In this document: one piece after another, positions 35,860-45,232 of the stretch
Layout of the letters: each line of letters opens with the position of its first letter
How positions within the stretch are numbered: the first letter of the stretch is position 1
Assembly: GCF_001957135.1 (NCBI RefSeq)
Contig: NZ_MPHK01000007.1
Location: 1-64,000 of the forward strand
From: Shewanella sp. UCD-KL21
Lineage (GTDB): Bacteria; Pseudomonadota; Gammaproteobacteria; Enterobacterales; Shewanellaceae
Reading direction: 5' to 3'
Length of the DNA: 64,000 bases
Position numbers and translations under genes: made by a program
The notes under the pieces: generated by a model
What the model was told of the DNA's origin: nothing
Databases searched by the model: none
What the model saw: the letters and a program-made list of their open reading frames with translations, nothing else

Positions 35860-36261
35860 AATGATTTTCCTCATAGGTGATGCCGATGCGGTGCATTTTA
35901 GGCTTTTCCATTGAGAAAAAAAGAGTGCTAAACACCAATATTTATGGAGTTTTTAAACCATAAAAGTAATAACTAAAAGCAGTTTTTTATGGCTGAAGAG
36001 TGTCACGTTCGCAAATAAAAATAACAGACCATGGCTTTTTACAGGTTATTTTGACGAATTAAGCTGGTAACTTTCACTACATTATTGTTATTTATAAAGT
36101 CTAATGTTGGTAACCAATGACCATAAAAAACCTAAACTCTTGTTTAAAAACATTATATTTGAACTGGCCTGAACATTGGTATGATTTAACTTAAATACAA
36201 CATCTGCCATAGTGACTAAAACCAGAGTCACTATGTACTTTAAAGTCCAAGGAGTGACATT

Positions 36262-36918
36262 ATGGCCGTAATTTTAGAAGATCGCCCTATTGAGCAAGTC
36301 AGAGAACAAGTAATCGATCAGTTAATTGTCAATTATAGCCACGGCGTTATCTCTGCTGAAGCCTTTGAAAGACGCCTTGATGAGGCAATGAACTCCAGTG
36401 ACCATCAAGAGATAATCGCACTGGTCGCAGACCTAACCCTAACCGCTGATACTGACTATAGTCAGCAAAAAGACCACCAGTTTGCGCCAAACTATGGCAG
36501 CAAAACTGCCGCTGAAGATATGCGCTTAACCAGCATATTAGGTAACAGTGAACGTAGCGGCCAATGGGTGGTGCCAAAGGTTATTAAGGTTAATAATATT
36601 ATTGGCGAAACCACTCTGGACTTTAGTGATGCCATTTTTCAGCATCAACATGTCACTATTGAGATTAATTGCTTTTTGGGCAGTAGCAGTATCTATGTCC
36701 CCGAAGGCATTAATGTGGTGTGTAAAACTTACGGGCTCGTCAGTAGCATTGAAAACAAAGCGCCTTCTATCGCAACCCGCCAAGCTCCTGTCATCACCAT
36801 TGAGGGTAAGGTTATTTTGGGCTCGCTGGATGTGTCTATCAAGCGCACCATTAAAGAAAAGTTTATCGAGTTTGCCAATAACTTAAAATCGGCATTCGAT
36901 ACTAAAAACTACTTTTGA
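36262..36918 (+). CDS. DUF1707 / LiaF-like (cell wall-active antibiotic response) protein
   Basis: A 218-aa soluble protein. Residues 1-65 form a DUF1707-type helical domain (a VNYSHGVISAEAFERRLDEA pattern). Residues 90-200 form a beta-rich LiaF C-terminal-like domain (SILGNSER, GETTLDFSDA, GSSSIYVPEGINV, ILGSLDVSIKR). No membrane helix is present, unlike Gram-positive LiaF. The function in Proteobacteria is unknown. GGAG lies seven bases before the ATG. Confidence 0.75.
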   Translation: MAVILEDRPIEQVREQVIDQLIVNYSHGVISAEAFERRLDEAMNSSDHQEIIALVADLTLTADTDYSQQKDHQFAPNYGSKTAAEDMRLTSILGNSERSGQWVVPKVIKVNNIIGETTLDFSDAIFQHQHVTIEINCFLGSSSIYVPEGINVVCKTYGLVSSIENKAPSIATRQAPVITIEGKVILGSLDVSIKRTIKEKFIEFANNLKSAFDTKNYF

Positions 36919-36937
36919 TACTAAGAACACAAGATCC

Positions 36938-36978
36938 GAATATAAGGCAAACCTCAACGATAATATTTGCCTTATTTC
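36938..36978 (+). terminator. Hairpin terminator after the LiaF-like gene
   Basis: A perfect 10-bp stem (36942-36951 with 36966-36975) extended by outer pairs; a short T run (TTT) follows. It is 23 bp past the stop. Confidence 0.5.
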
Positions 36979-37090
36979 GGCCATTAAATCCGCTCTAAGC
37001 CATAAGTAACTCAATACCTAGCAATCGCCAAGCTAGGATTATATGATGCATCAATCAAGCGCTACTCTAAGTAATCACACTAAATCCTCT

Positions 37091-37194
37091 AAGCAAGTCA
37101 TCTAAGCAAGTCATCTAAGCAAGTCATCTAAGCAAGTCATCTAAGCAAGTCATCTAAGCAAGTCATCTAAGCAAGTCATCTAAGCAAGTCATCT
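37091..37194. repeat. 13-bp tandem repeat, eight identical copies
   Basis: AAGCAAGTCATCT is repeated eight times head to tail without a single mismatch. It sits in a 500-bp gap between the LiaF-like gene and the M1 aminopeptidase. All frames have stops, so it is non-coding. No spacers separate the copies. The rest of the gap (37195-37420) shows AT-rich DNA with other short ACTAA/CAATA echoes and no gene. Confidence 0.95.
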
Positions 37195-37420
37195 ATTGTT
37201 ACAACAATCCTCATTTAAATGATGCTCGCAAGTCACCGCAGGGTTGTTAATTTGTTATAATCAGCAACAGCTTTAAATGACCCAATAGAATCATCTATGC
37301 AATGGTTCCAATACAAGTGTCACTAATACAAGCGTTAGCAATAACATCACTAATAGTCACTCAATCCTAATCAATGCCAGTGAACATCATGGAATGATCA
37401 TTAAAACAACAGGAAGCAAT

Positions 37421-40012
37421 ATGTATCGAATCGTCACTGCAGGGCTTGTAACGCTCTCATTTGTGGGCAGCGCTAACGTCTTAGCCAATGAATACGTGCT
37501 AAGTAAAGTCGCTAAACCACTATCACAAAGCATTAAACTCAATTTAGACCCAGTAAAAGATAATTTTTCAGGCAGCACTGCCATTCAAATTGAAGTGCTT
37601 GAAGCCACTAAGCAATTACAACTTAACGGTTTAGAATACACTGCTAGCAATATTCTGTTAGATGCCAACTCGGCTAATAACAAAGACTGCCAACTAGATG
37701 TAACCATGCAAGATACTGGGGTGGTTTTGTTTAACTGCCCACATACCATCGAGCCTGGTAAATACACCTTCTCAATGGATTTCAATGCTCCTTATAACCG
37801 TCAATCAGTGGGCCTATATAAAACCATTGATGGCGGCCTACCCTACCTATTTACCCAGTTTGAAATGAGTGATGCCCGCCGCAGCTTTCCAAGCTTTGAT
37901 GAGCCAGAATATAAAATCCCCTTCCAAGTCACCATCACAGCACCAAGTACTGAAAAGGTTTACAGCAACACCCCAGAGCTTTCAGTCGCAACCAAAGATG
38001 GCATGACAACTCACGTATTTGCCCAAACCAAGCCAATATCTTCTTACCTTGTTGCCTATGCCGTGGGTCAATTTGAAGAAATTGAAGTCACAGGCATGAA
38101 AGTCCCAGGGCGGGTAATCACCACCAAAGGGAAAATCGAGCTGGCCAAATACGCAGCCGAGCAAATGCCATTAGTGCTTAGCGCATTAGAAGATTATTTT
38201 GGGGTCGATTACCCATACCAAAAGCTTGATAGTGTTGCCGTACCTGAGTTTCCTTTTGGGGCGATGGAAAACGCAGGTTTAGTCACTTATCGTGAAGATA
38301 TCTTGTTAGTTGATGAGCAAACCGCCAGCCAAAATAGCAAAAAAACGGCCGTTTCAATTATTGCTCACGAGCTAGCCCACCAATGGTACGGTAACCTAGT
38401 GACCATGCAGTGGTGGAATGACCTATGGTTAAACGAAGCTTTTGCCAGCTGGATGGCAGCGAAAGTGACCGAGCAAATTCACCCAGAATTTGAATCAAAT
38501 CTGGCCTTATCTAAAAACTACGTCATGTCATTGGATGCGCGAGTATCGACCAAGCCTATCCGCAAGCCCATTAAAACCGAAGCCGACATTATGGACGGTT
38601 TAGGCCTTGCCTATAGTAAAGGCGAAGCTGTGCTAGATATGGTAGAAAACTATATCGGCGAAGCTGAATTTAATAAGGGTATTCGTCAATACATTAAAGA
38701 TCATGCCTTTCAAAACACTGAAGCTGATGATCTTTGGAATGCCTTATCAAAAGCCTCAGGTAAAGATGTTGGCAGTATCTTAAGCACCTTTATTGAGCAA
38801 TCGTCTTACCCTTTAATCGATGTGTCATTAGCAGGCGATAAGCTAACCCTTAAACAAAGTCGCTTTGTGAATGCAGGCACTCAAGCTGCAAAGCAGTCTT
38901 GGACTGTGCCAGTATCGGTTAAATACGGTAAAGGTGACAAAGTTGCAACCGAAACCATTTTACTCACCAGTCAATCGCAAACCATCAAATTAGCATTCAG
39001 TCCTGATTGGATTTATCCAGATTCAGACGCTATGGGTTACTACCGCTGGTTGTTAGATGAAACACAAATGAGCAACTTATTAGCCAATGCTAAAACCCAG
39101 CTTACAGCTCGTGAGCGTAAAGCCTTGATCTCAGCAGCTGATGCCTTATTAGATGCTGGCTTTATCTCAGGTGGTGAGTTACTGAATATTTTAGGCGCAT
39201 TTATTGATGACCAACATCCGCAAATCGTCTCAGCGGCATTAGGTTACTTACAATCTCAAAAACGCACCTTTATTGATGACACCAACCAAGAGCTATGGGC
39301 TAAGTTCATTGCCTCACGAGCACAAAGCGCAATCGAGAAGTACGGTGTTACAGCAAAGGTCGATGAAAAGTCATCTATTAGTAAGTTACGTCCAACATTG
39401 ATTAACTTATTAGCTTTTGAAGCCAAAGATAAAGCCACAATTGCAACCGCTAAAAAACAAGCTGACTTGTACCTTAATGGTAATAACGATGTTGACCAGT
39501 ACCTTATCGGCACTTACCTCAATATTGCGGTGTATTTTGGTGACAGTAAGGTATTAGCGAAAGTAAAAGCTGAATTTGAGGTGACGAAAGATCCACAAAA
39601 ACGCACTCGATTAATGTATGCCTTAGGTTATGCGCCTACTGAAAAACTACAAAGCAGCGTGCTAGCTTATAGCTTGAGCGATAAAGTCAATGCACCAGAT
39701 TTACGCTATATCTTTGCAGGGCAAGCTTATACCGATGAGCGTAAACAACGCTTTAGAGACTGGATCTATGCTAACTTCAGCGCCATAAAAGCGAAACTAC
39801 CTCCCTTTGCGGTGGCGATGATCCCATCGTTTACCGGTAGCGGTTGTGATTTAGCAGCACTGGATGCAACCAACACATTTTTTAAGCCAAAAGTCGCCCA
39901 AACACCTGAGTTTGGCCGTACCTTAGCCAAGCTCGATGAAAGTGTTAAAAACTGCGTCAGCTTAAAGCAGCGTGAACTTGCCAGCGTTGAGAAATACTTA
40001 AACCAGCTCTAA
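37421..40012 (+). CDS. Secreted M1-family metallo-aminopeptidase
   Basis: A protein of about 863 residues with a Sec signal peptide (cleavage near VLANE, residue 23), so it acts in the periplasm or outside the cell, unlike cytoplasmic PepN. The exopeptidase motif GAMENAG is near 280-286, zinc site HELAH at 316-320 with Glu339 in NEAF. A long C-terminal ERAP1-like helical domain follows (about 530-850). The start with AGGA six bases upstream at 37421 is preferred to the in-frame start at 37394, which would bury the signal peptide. It releases N-terminal amino acids from peptides. Confidence 0.93.
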   Translation: MYRIVTAGLVTLSFVGSANVLANEYVLSKVAKPLSQSIKLNLDPVKDNFSGSTAIQIEVLEATKQLQLNGLEYTASNILLDANSANNKDCQLDVTMQDTGVVLFNCPHTIEPGKYTFSMDFNAPYNRQSVGLYKTIDGGLPYLFTQFEMSDARRSFPSFDEPEYKIPFQVTITAPSTEKVYSNTPELSVATKDGMTTHVFAQTKPISSYLVAYAVGQFEEIEVTGMKVPGRVITTKGKIELAKYAAEQMPLVLSALEDYFGVDYPYQKLDSVAVPEFPFGAMENAGLVTYREDILLVDEQTASQNSKKTAVSIIAHELAHQWYGNLVTMQWWNDLWLNEAFASWMAAKVTEQIHPEFESNLALSKNYVMSLDARVSTKPIRKPIKTEADIMDGLGLAYSKGEAVLDMVENYIGEAEFNKGIRQYIKDHAFQNTEADDLWNALSKASGKDVGSILSTFIEQSSYPLIDVSLAGDKLTLKQSRFVNAGTQAAKQSWTVPVSVKYGKGDKVATETILLTSQSQTIKLAFSPDWIYPDSDAMGYYRWLLDETQMSNLLANAKTQLTARERKALISAADALLDAGFISGGELLNILGAFIDDQHPQIVSAALGYLQSQKRTFIDDTNQELWAKFIASRAQSAIEKYGVTAKVDEKSSISKLRPTLINLLAFEAKDKATIATAKKQADLYLNGNNDVDQYLIGTYLNIAVYFGDSKVLAKVKAEFEVTKDPQKRTRLMYALGYAPTEKLQSSVLAYSLSDKVNAPDLRYIFAGQAYTDERKQRFRDWIYANFSAIKAKLPPFAVAMIPSFTGSGCDLAALDATNTFFKPKVAQTPEFGRTLAKLDESVKNCVSLKQRELASVEKYLNQL

Positions 40013-40033
40013 TCGGTCTGTAGAGCCTTAACT

Positions 40034-40063
40034 AAAAAGCCAGTCTTGATGACTGGCTTTTTG
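40034..40063. terminator. Bidirectional terminator between convergent genes
   Basis: A perfect 12-bp stem (AAAAAGCCAGTC and GACTGGCTTTTT) with a 5-base loop lies between the aminopeptidase and EamA stops, with U-runs on both strands. Confidence 0.9.
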
Positions 40064-40075
40064 TTATTGACTGCA

Positions 40076-40936
40076 TCAGCTAGCACTTTTTGGCGGCTTA
40101 GACAGCTTAATATAAACACTTAACGATATAAAAATCAGCGCACCACCAATAATCTTCTGTAACGAAATATCCTCATCTAACAGACTAAAGCTTAAGATCA
40201 TGGTCCAAATAGGCTCTAAAATCATAATCAGTGCCGCGGTTTCCATCTTAACTTGATACTGGCCTAAGGTCTGAAATACATAACGCACTGACGTAGCGAT
40301 AACCGTAGATACCACAAACCAAAATATCAAACTGTCATTGACCTCAAAGCTCAATTGCTGGGTAAAGGCAACATACACAGCGGCAACTAAGCCAACCATA
40401 AATAGCTGTAAACATATCGAATCAAGTGGCTTAATACTGAGACTTATTTTTTTGTTGAGCACAAAATGCACTGACAGTAATGAAGAGGCTAGTAAGAAAT
40501 ACCATTGACTGGTCTCCACTTGCCAGCCATTACTTAAACTCAGTAACATCATCCCTACCACACTCATGGGTAAAGCTAACCAAAATGCGCGGTGAGGTTT
40601 AACTTTAAACAAGATCCAGGCGGTCATTGGCGCAATGATCATCGCCAAACTCATGATAAATGCCCCTTCAGACAGGCTATTACTGATCGATACCGCATAC
40701 ACCCAAATCTGTAACGACATCCCCAAGAAAACGCCTACTCCGCAGGCTAATAGCAACTGCTTGGCTCTTAATCGCCAAAGACTTTTATAGCAAAAAGGTA
40801 ATAAAATCAGACTGGCTAACATAAAGCGGCTAGCAATAAACACTTCGCCGGGCATTTCATCAACCACAAGCTTTGATGAAATCCAGCCAACAGCAGCCAA
40901 CAAGGTGGCAATAAATAAATATAACGCTCCGCGCAT
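40076..40936 (-). CDS. EamA-family (DMT) transporter
   Basis: A 286-aa inner-membrane protein with ten hydrophobic helices in two EamA repeats (about 1-135 and 145-280). The second repeat carries ALIMILEPIWTMILSFSLLDE, the usual conserved end of the family. It is probably an exporter of amino acids, metabolites or drugs; the substrate cannot be inferred. Convergent with the aminopeptidase gene and transcribed alone. Confidence 0.85.
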   Translation of the reverse strand: MRGALYLFIATLLAAVGWISSKLVVDEMPGEVFIASRFMLASLILLPFCYKSLWRLRAKQLLLACGVGVFLGMSLQIWVYAVSISNSLSEGAFIMSLAMIIAPMTAWILFKVKPHRAFWLALPMSVVGMMLLSLSNGWQVETSQWYFLLASSLLSVHFVLNKKISLSIKPLDSICLQLFMVGLVAAVYVAFTQQLSFEVNDSLIFWFVVSTVIATSVRYVFQTLGQYQVKMETAALIMILEPIWTMILSFSLLDEDISLQKIIGGALIFISLSVYIKLSKPPKSAS

Positions 40937-41110
40937 TGATAATTCTCTAGAGTAATATTGAAACAGGCACAGCTCATCAGCGCCTAAAACAAGCAGGCCG
41001 CTTTGAAAATAAGATTAACTACAGCGCTGTATCAATAGGCATGGGTCGTCATGCATTGATAAAAAGAAAGGTATTAGCGGTTAGCTTAAAACCACCCCCT
41101 CATATAGTAA

Positions 41111-41144
41111 AATAGCCACTTTACAGTGAAGTAAAGTGGCTATT
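41111..41144. terminator. Terminator after the OYE gene
   Basis: A perfect 14-bp stem (AATAGCCACTTTAC and GTAAAGTGGCTATT) with a 6-base loop lies about 55 bp past the OYE stop and is followed by TTTTAC on the minus strand. Confidence 0.8.
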
Positions 41145-41198
41145 ATATTTTAACCTGTTTAGCGACTGCTTAACTAGCAAGCGTGCGCTTTATAAGCA

Positions 41199-42299
41199 TT
41201 AGTTGCTAGCATACTCACAATAATCAGTTAAGCCTTTCTCATCACCACCAAATAAGGTGGCTGGATCATGCGCTGCCAATGGGTAACCATGCTTAATACG
41301 GTTAGGTAAATCAGGGTTAGCCACAAATGGGCGACCAAAACCAACCATGTCCACCAAGCCATCTTTTACCGCTTGCTCTGCTGTATCGGCATTATACTTA
41401 CCGGCATAAATGAGTACGCCTTGGTAGGCTTCACGTACCGCTTGCTTAAAGCCTGCTGGGGTTTCAGGCGCATCATCCCAATCCACTTCTGCAATATGTA
41501 AATACACAATCTTATGGGTATTTAATAACGCCGCTGCTGCAGTGTAAGTTTCAACAGGGTTCGCATCAACGGTGCCATTTAATGACGTAAATGGAGCTAA
41601 ACGCACCCCAACTCTGTCAGCGCCAATCGCCTCAACCATAGCGCCAACCACTTCACTTAAAAAACGTAACCGGTTTTCTACTGAGCCGCCGTATTCATCG
41701 GTGCGGTTATTCGCCTGCGAATCAATAAACTGATTAATTAAATAACCGTTAGCAGCATGTAATTCAATGCCATCAAAACCCGCTTCAATCGCATTCAGCG
41801 CCGCTTGACGATATTCTTCAATCACTGCTTTAATATCTTCTTTAGTCATTGCCCGTGGCTCAACCACATCAACAAAACCAGGCTCTTGGGTGCCGTTATC
41901 GATAAAGACTTTTACATTTTCAGCTTTAAGGGCAGAAGATGAAATAGGTTGCTCGCCACCAATATTATCAGGGTGAGTAACGCGGCCAACGTGCCAAAGC
42001 TGAGCAAAAATAACCCCGCCTTGTTGATGAACTAAATCAGTGGTTTTTTTCCAACCAGCAATTTGCTCTGCACTATAAATACCCGGTGTCCAAGCATAGC
42101 CTTGACCCATTGCTGAAATCTGAGTGCCTTCGGCTACAATCAAGCCCGCTTGTGCGCGCTGAGCATAATATTTTGCCATCATGTCATTCGCCAAGTTTCC
42201 AGGCTGTGAAGCACGTGAACGGGTCATGGGTGGCATAACAATGCGATTGCTTAGTGTATGACGGCCTAGTTGTAGTGTTTGAAATAATGCTTGTTTCAT
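41199..42299 (-). CDS. Old yellow enzyme family alkene reductase (NemA-like)
   Basis: An FMN oxidoreductase of about 366 residues with a TIM barrel: VMPPMTRSRA, MAKYYAQRA, QLWHVGRVTHP, GFDGIELHAANGYLINQF, YGGSVENRLRF, and the FMN-phosphate loop GRPFVANPDLP. It reduces activated alkenes, N-ethylmaleimide or nitrate esters with NAD(P)H. The ATG at 42299 has AGGA eight bases ahead; the longer frame to 42350 runs into the tandem array. It follows gloA on the same strand, an arrangement related to the E. coli nemRA-gloA electrophile-detoxification operon. Confidence 0.92.
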   Translation of the reverse strand: MKQALFQTLQLGRHTLSNRIVMPPMTRSRASQPGNLANDMMAKYYAQRAQAGLIVAEGTQISAMGQGYAWTPGIYSAEQIAGWKKTTDLVHQQGGVIFAQLWHVGRVTHPDNIGGEQPISSSALKAENVKVFIDNGTQEPGFVDVVEPRAMTKEDIKAVIEEYRQAALNAIEAGFDGIELHAANGYLINQFIDSQANNRTDEYGGSVENRLRFLSEVVGAMVEAIGADRVGVRLAPFTSLNGTVDANPVETYTAAAALLNTHKIVYLHIAEVDWDDAPETPAGFKQAVREAYQGVLIYAGKYNADTAEQAVKDGLVDMVGFGRPFVANPDLPNRIKHGYPLAAHDPATLFGGDEKGLTDYCEYASN

Positions 42300-42359
42300 G
42301 TTGTCATTCCTCGAAAAATGGGTCATTGAGCAGCCAATGTAATAGGGCATTGAGTTAAC

Positions 42360-42443
42360 GAGCTCTGTTCAGTTAGCTCAGTAGAATTAGCTCAGTAAAA
42401 GTAGCTCAGTTGTATTAGCTCAGTTGAATCAGCTCAATTTGAT
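42360..42443. repeat. 14-bp tandem repeat running from the gloA 3' end into the spacer
   Basis: The core TAGCTCAGT recurs exactly every 14 bp at 42374, 42388, 42402 and 42416, with degenerate copies at 42360 and 42430. The copy at 42430 and half of the next encode the last residues of gloA; the gloA stop (42415-42417) lies inside the array. The remaining copies fill the spacer toward the OYE gene. Confidence 0.88.
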
Positions 42444-42798
42444 AGTTATCAGGGTCGGTAATGAATGCGATGTGCGTCGCGCCGCCTTTTACAGGGCCGG
42501 GCTCACGAGTGACTTTTCCGCCTAAATCTTTAATCTTGTCGCAAGCAGCGTAAATATCATCCACACCTAAGGCTAAATGACCAAAGGCATTACCCATATC
42601 ATATTGGTCTGTATCCCAGTTGTAAGTCAGCTCAATGCTAGTGCCATCTGGCTGATCGGCATAACCAACAAACACTAAGGTATAACGATATTCAGTGTTT
42701 TCAGCTCTATCGAGCACGATCATACCCAGCACATCTGTATAAAATTCAATAGATTTTTCAAGATCAGCAACTCTTATCATAGTGTGTAAAAATTTCAT
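42415..42798 (-). CDS. gloA: Lactoylglutathione lyase (glyoxalase I)
   Basis: A 127-aa VOC-fold metalloenzyme converting the methylglyoxal-glutathione hemithioacetal to S-lactoylglutathione. The four metal ligands are visible: His5, Glu56, His74 and Glu122. Length and motifs match the nickel-type proteobacterial enzyme. GGG lies seven bases before the ATG. It heads a likely two-gene unit with the OYE reductase, both dealing with reactive carbonyls. Its last codons fall within a tandem repeat, so the C-terminus may vary between strains. Confidence 0.95.
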   Translation of the reverse strand: MKFLHTMIRVADLEKSIEFYTDVLGMIVLDRAENTEYRYTLVFVGYADQPDGTSIELTYNWDTDQYDMGNAFGHLALGVDDIYAACDKIKDLGGKVTREPGPVKGGATHIAFITDPDNYQIELIQLS

Positions 42799-43166
42799 AA
42801 TTTGCCCTTAGCTTCACTGGGATGAAAGCGCTGTTATTAGTGATGACACAATAACAATCTAAAACGCTTGCTTTGATTTAATGGGGCTAGTTTACGGCAA
42901 TCGAGAGGATTAAAATAATTATTAAAAATTCTTAAAATGATAACTTTTAGTTATCAAAATCAATTGAAATGAATGATGGTATAAAAATGATTAATTCACT
43001 AGCAACATGCTTTCTAGCAGCAATAGTATTTGTGCAATCGTAAATCAATTCAACATTCTCTTTCTGCAATCTTGTTCTACACTGTTATTGCCATAAACGT
43101 ATTACATAAGCGTTAACCATCACCCCTTTGTGCTTTTACCTAAAGCAATATCTGCAAGGAGCGACA

Positions 43167-44714
43167 ATGAAACAAAGTTCACCAAACACGATATTGGTAG
43201 GTAAAGGCGATAATCCCGTTGAGCTGTTGCTGCGTTATGGTAATCGTCATGGCTTGATTGCTGGCGCGACCGGTACAGGTAAAACAGTCTCGTTGATGAT
43301 GTTAGCTGAAAACTTTTCTCGTCAAGGCGTACCAGTTTTTGTTACTGATATTAAAGGGGATATTTCAGGTCTAGCTGCAGCAGGTAAGGGGTCAGATAAG
43401 CTATTAGCCCGCGCTGATAAAATTGGTATTAGCAATTTCAGCCCCCAAGCTAATCCATGTGTTTTTTGGGATTTACTCGGCAGGCAAGGTCACCCTATTC
43501 GCACCACCGTCAGTGAAATGGGGCCAACATTATTAGCCAGAATGCTGGGGTTAAATGACATCCAAAGCAGCATTTTAGACATCGTTTTTGCCTTAGCCGA
43601 TAGCCGAGGCTTATTACTGCTGGATTTAGACGATCTTAAAGCGCTACTGACCTTGGTCTCAAAGGAGCGTAAAACCATCAGTGCTGAATACGGTTTAGTC
43701 AGTGCGCAATCATTAGCGGCGATTCAGCGCTCGCTAATGAGTTTAAAGCGTGACGGTGGTGAAGTTTTCTTTGGCGAGCCCGCCCTTGAGCTAAGTGACA
43801 TCATGGGCGTTGATGAACAAAACCATGGCTTAATCAATATTCTGGCGGCAGATAAATTAGTTTTAACCCCAAATTTATATGCCAGCTTTATTTTGTGGTT
43901 GTTATCAGAGCTATACGAAAACCTGCCTGAGGTGGGCGACGGCGACAAACCTAAGTTGGCTTTTTTTATCGATGAAGCCCATTTACTGTTTGAGGATAGC
44001 CCAGATCATCTACTTAAGCGCATCGAGCAAATTATGCGCCTAATCCGCTCTAAAGGGGTTGGGGTGTATTTTTGCTCACAATTTCCTGACGATATACCCG
44101 ATGCGATATTGGGACAATTGGGTAATCGTATTCAACATGCTTTGCGGGCTTATACCCCAAGGGACCAAAAATCGGTTCGCGCCGCCGCTGAAACCTTTGT
44201 GGCAAATCCTAAACTTGATATCACCGCAGTGATTTCGAGCTTAGCCGTGGGTGAGGCCTTAGTGTCAACCTTACAAGACAATGGTGTGCCCAGTATGGTA
44301 GAGCAAACGCTGATATCCCCGCCCCGCTGTCGCATGGGGCCATTAACACTGACTGAGCGTAATGCTTGTCGCGCCCAAAGCCATATCGGCAATCAATATG
44401 ATATTGCCATTAATCGCGAGTCCGCTTATGAACGCCTCAATCAACTCGAGCAGCTGGAAAAAGCCCCAGATGCCGAGCCTCCTATAGAAAAAGCTGACAC
44501 TGAAAAGTCTGCGCAGACAAAACCAAGCTCAACCAAAAACGATAGCGAAGATGATCAAAGCAATTGGTTTAGCGAATTACTATTTGGTACCAAACGCCGT
44601 CAAGGTCTCGTACAGAGCTTTTCAAAACAAGCAGCACGGGCTGTGGGCAGTAAGTTTGGCAAACAAATTTTGCGGGGAATATTGGGCAGTATTAGCGGCA
44701 AAAGCGCTAAATAG
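43167..44714 (+). CDS. HerA-like ATPase, DUF853 (YjgR) family
   Basis: A cytoplasmic P-loop ATPase of about 515 residues. Walker A is GATGTGKT (near residues 33-40), Walker B-like region is KLAFFIDEAHLLF, followed by the arginine-rich VGVYFCSQFPDDIPDAILGQLGNRIQHALRA segment. The family is related to HerA/FtsK hexameric motors and its role in bacteria is unknown. A Glu/Lys/Ser-rich linker (about 430-465) precedes a C-terminal tail with a glycine pattern. ATG at 43167 has AAGGAG five bases ahead; the longer start at 43128 is rejected. The spacer to gloA (42799-43166) holds only divergent promoter-type AT-rich DNA. Confidence 0.9.
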   Translation: MKQSSPNTILVGKGDNPVELLLRYGNRHGLIAGATGTGKTVSLMMLAENFSRQGVPVFVTDIKGDISGLAAAGKGSDKLLARADKIGISNFSPQANPCVFWDLLGRQGHPIRTTVSEMGPTLLARMLGLNDIQSSILDIVFALADSRGLLLLDLDDLKALLTLVSKERKTISAEYGLVSAQSLAAIQRSLMSLKRDGGEVFFGEPALELSDIMGVDEQNHGLINILAADKLVLTPNLYASFILWLLSELYENLPEVGDGDKPKLAFFIDEAHLLFEDSPDHLLKRIEQIMRLIRSKGVGVYFCSQFPDDIPDAILGQLGNRIQHALRAYTPRDQKSVRAAAETFVANPKLDITAVISSLAVGEALVSTLQDNGVPSMVEQTLISPPRCRMGPLTLTERNACRAQSHIGNQYDIAINRESAYERLNQLEQLEKAPDAEPPIEKADTEKSAQTKPSSTKNDSEDDQSNWFSELLFGTKRRQGLVQSFSKQAARAVGSKFGKQILRGILGSISGKSAK

Positions 44715-44951
44715 TTGTTCGCGGTTATATTGCGCTAGCCAGTCATTTTAACTCATGCTCAACCTGTAAACAGGAGGCTTTTCAGCCATAACTGTCTAGG
44801 TAACTCACTTTGTGACAAGTTCTATTTTTTAAATTAAATCAATAATATCTAATCGTGATAAATTTCAGCAACAGCTTTGATTAACTTAGTTGTAACATCA
44901 CTCATAAATGCGCTATTGTTTAATTAATGGAGTTTTTAGAGGTGATTAAGG

Positions 44952-45230
44952 ATGAGCCAATTTTTCACTTTACTCAATCTCAGTTTACTAGACGTCACAT
45001 TTGAATATGTCACCTTAGCAGATGCCTCTGTAATAGATAGCATTACTCAGGTTAATGCCTTGCAAACCATTTATCTTGTTAGTCTTGGCTATTTTACCTG
45101 CCTTCATCACTTTATACCCGCGACTAGCATCGAGCACTTCAAGCACTTCAAGCATTTGGCGGTATATTTCCCCCTTGTGCTTCCATCAGCCCTTATTGGT
45201 CACAATAACTTAATAGGGAGCGATGAATAG
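44952..45230 (+). CDS. Small hydrophobic ORF translationally linked to HD-GYP gene
   Basis: A 92-residue frame with no recognised family. It has alternating hydrophobic stretches (about 36-50 and 67-80), four cysteine-poor segments and a duplicated His-Phe-Lys unit (EHFKHFKHL) from a 9-bp repeat at 45136-45157. GAGGT lies eight bases before the ATG. Its stop is two bases before the HD-GYP start, whose own ribosome site is poorly spaced, so this frame may serve as a translational coupler. Low confidence as a functional protein. Confidence 0.4.
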   Translation: MSQFFTLLNLSLLDVTFEYVTLADASVIDSITQVNALQTIYLVSLGYFTCLHHFIPATSIEHFKHFKHLAVYFPLVLPSALIGHNNLIGSDE

Positions 45231-45232
45231 GT

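Noticed and set aside
36347..36886. Several frames overlapping the LiaF-like gene on both strands
   Set aside because: They are shadows of the real coding frame without ribosome sites or family likeness.
37091..37194. Possible CRISPR array
   Set aside because: The copies are 13 bp and directly adjacent with no spacers, and no cas gene is in the window.
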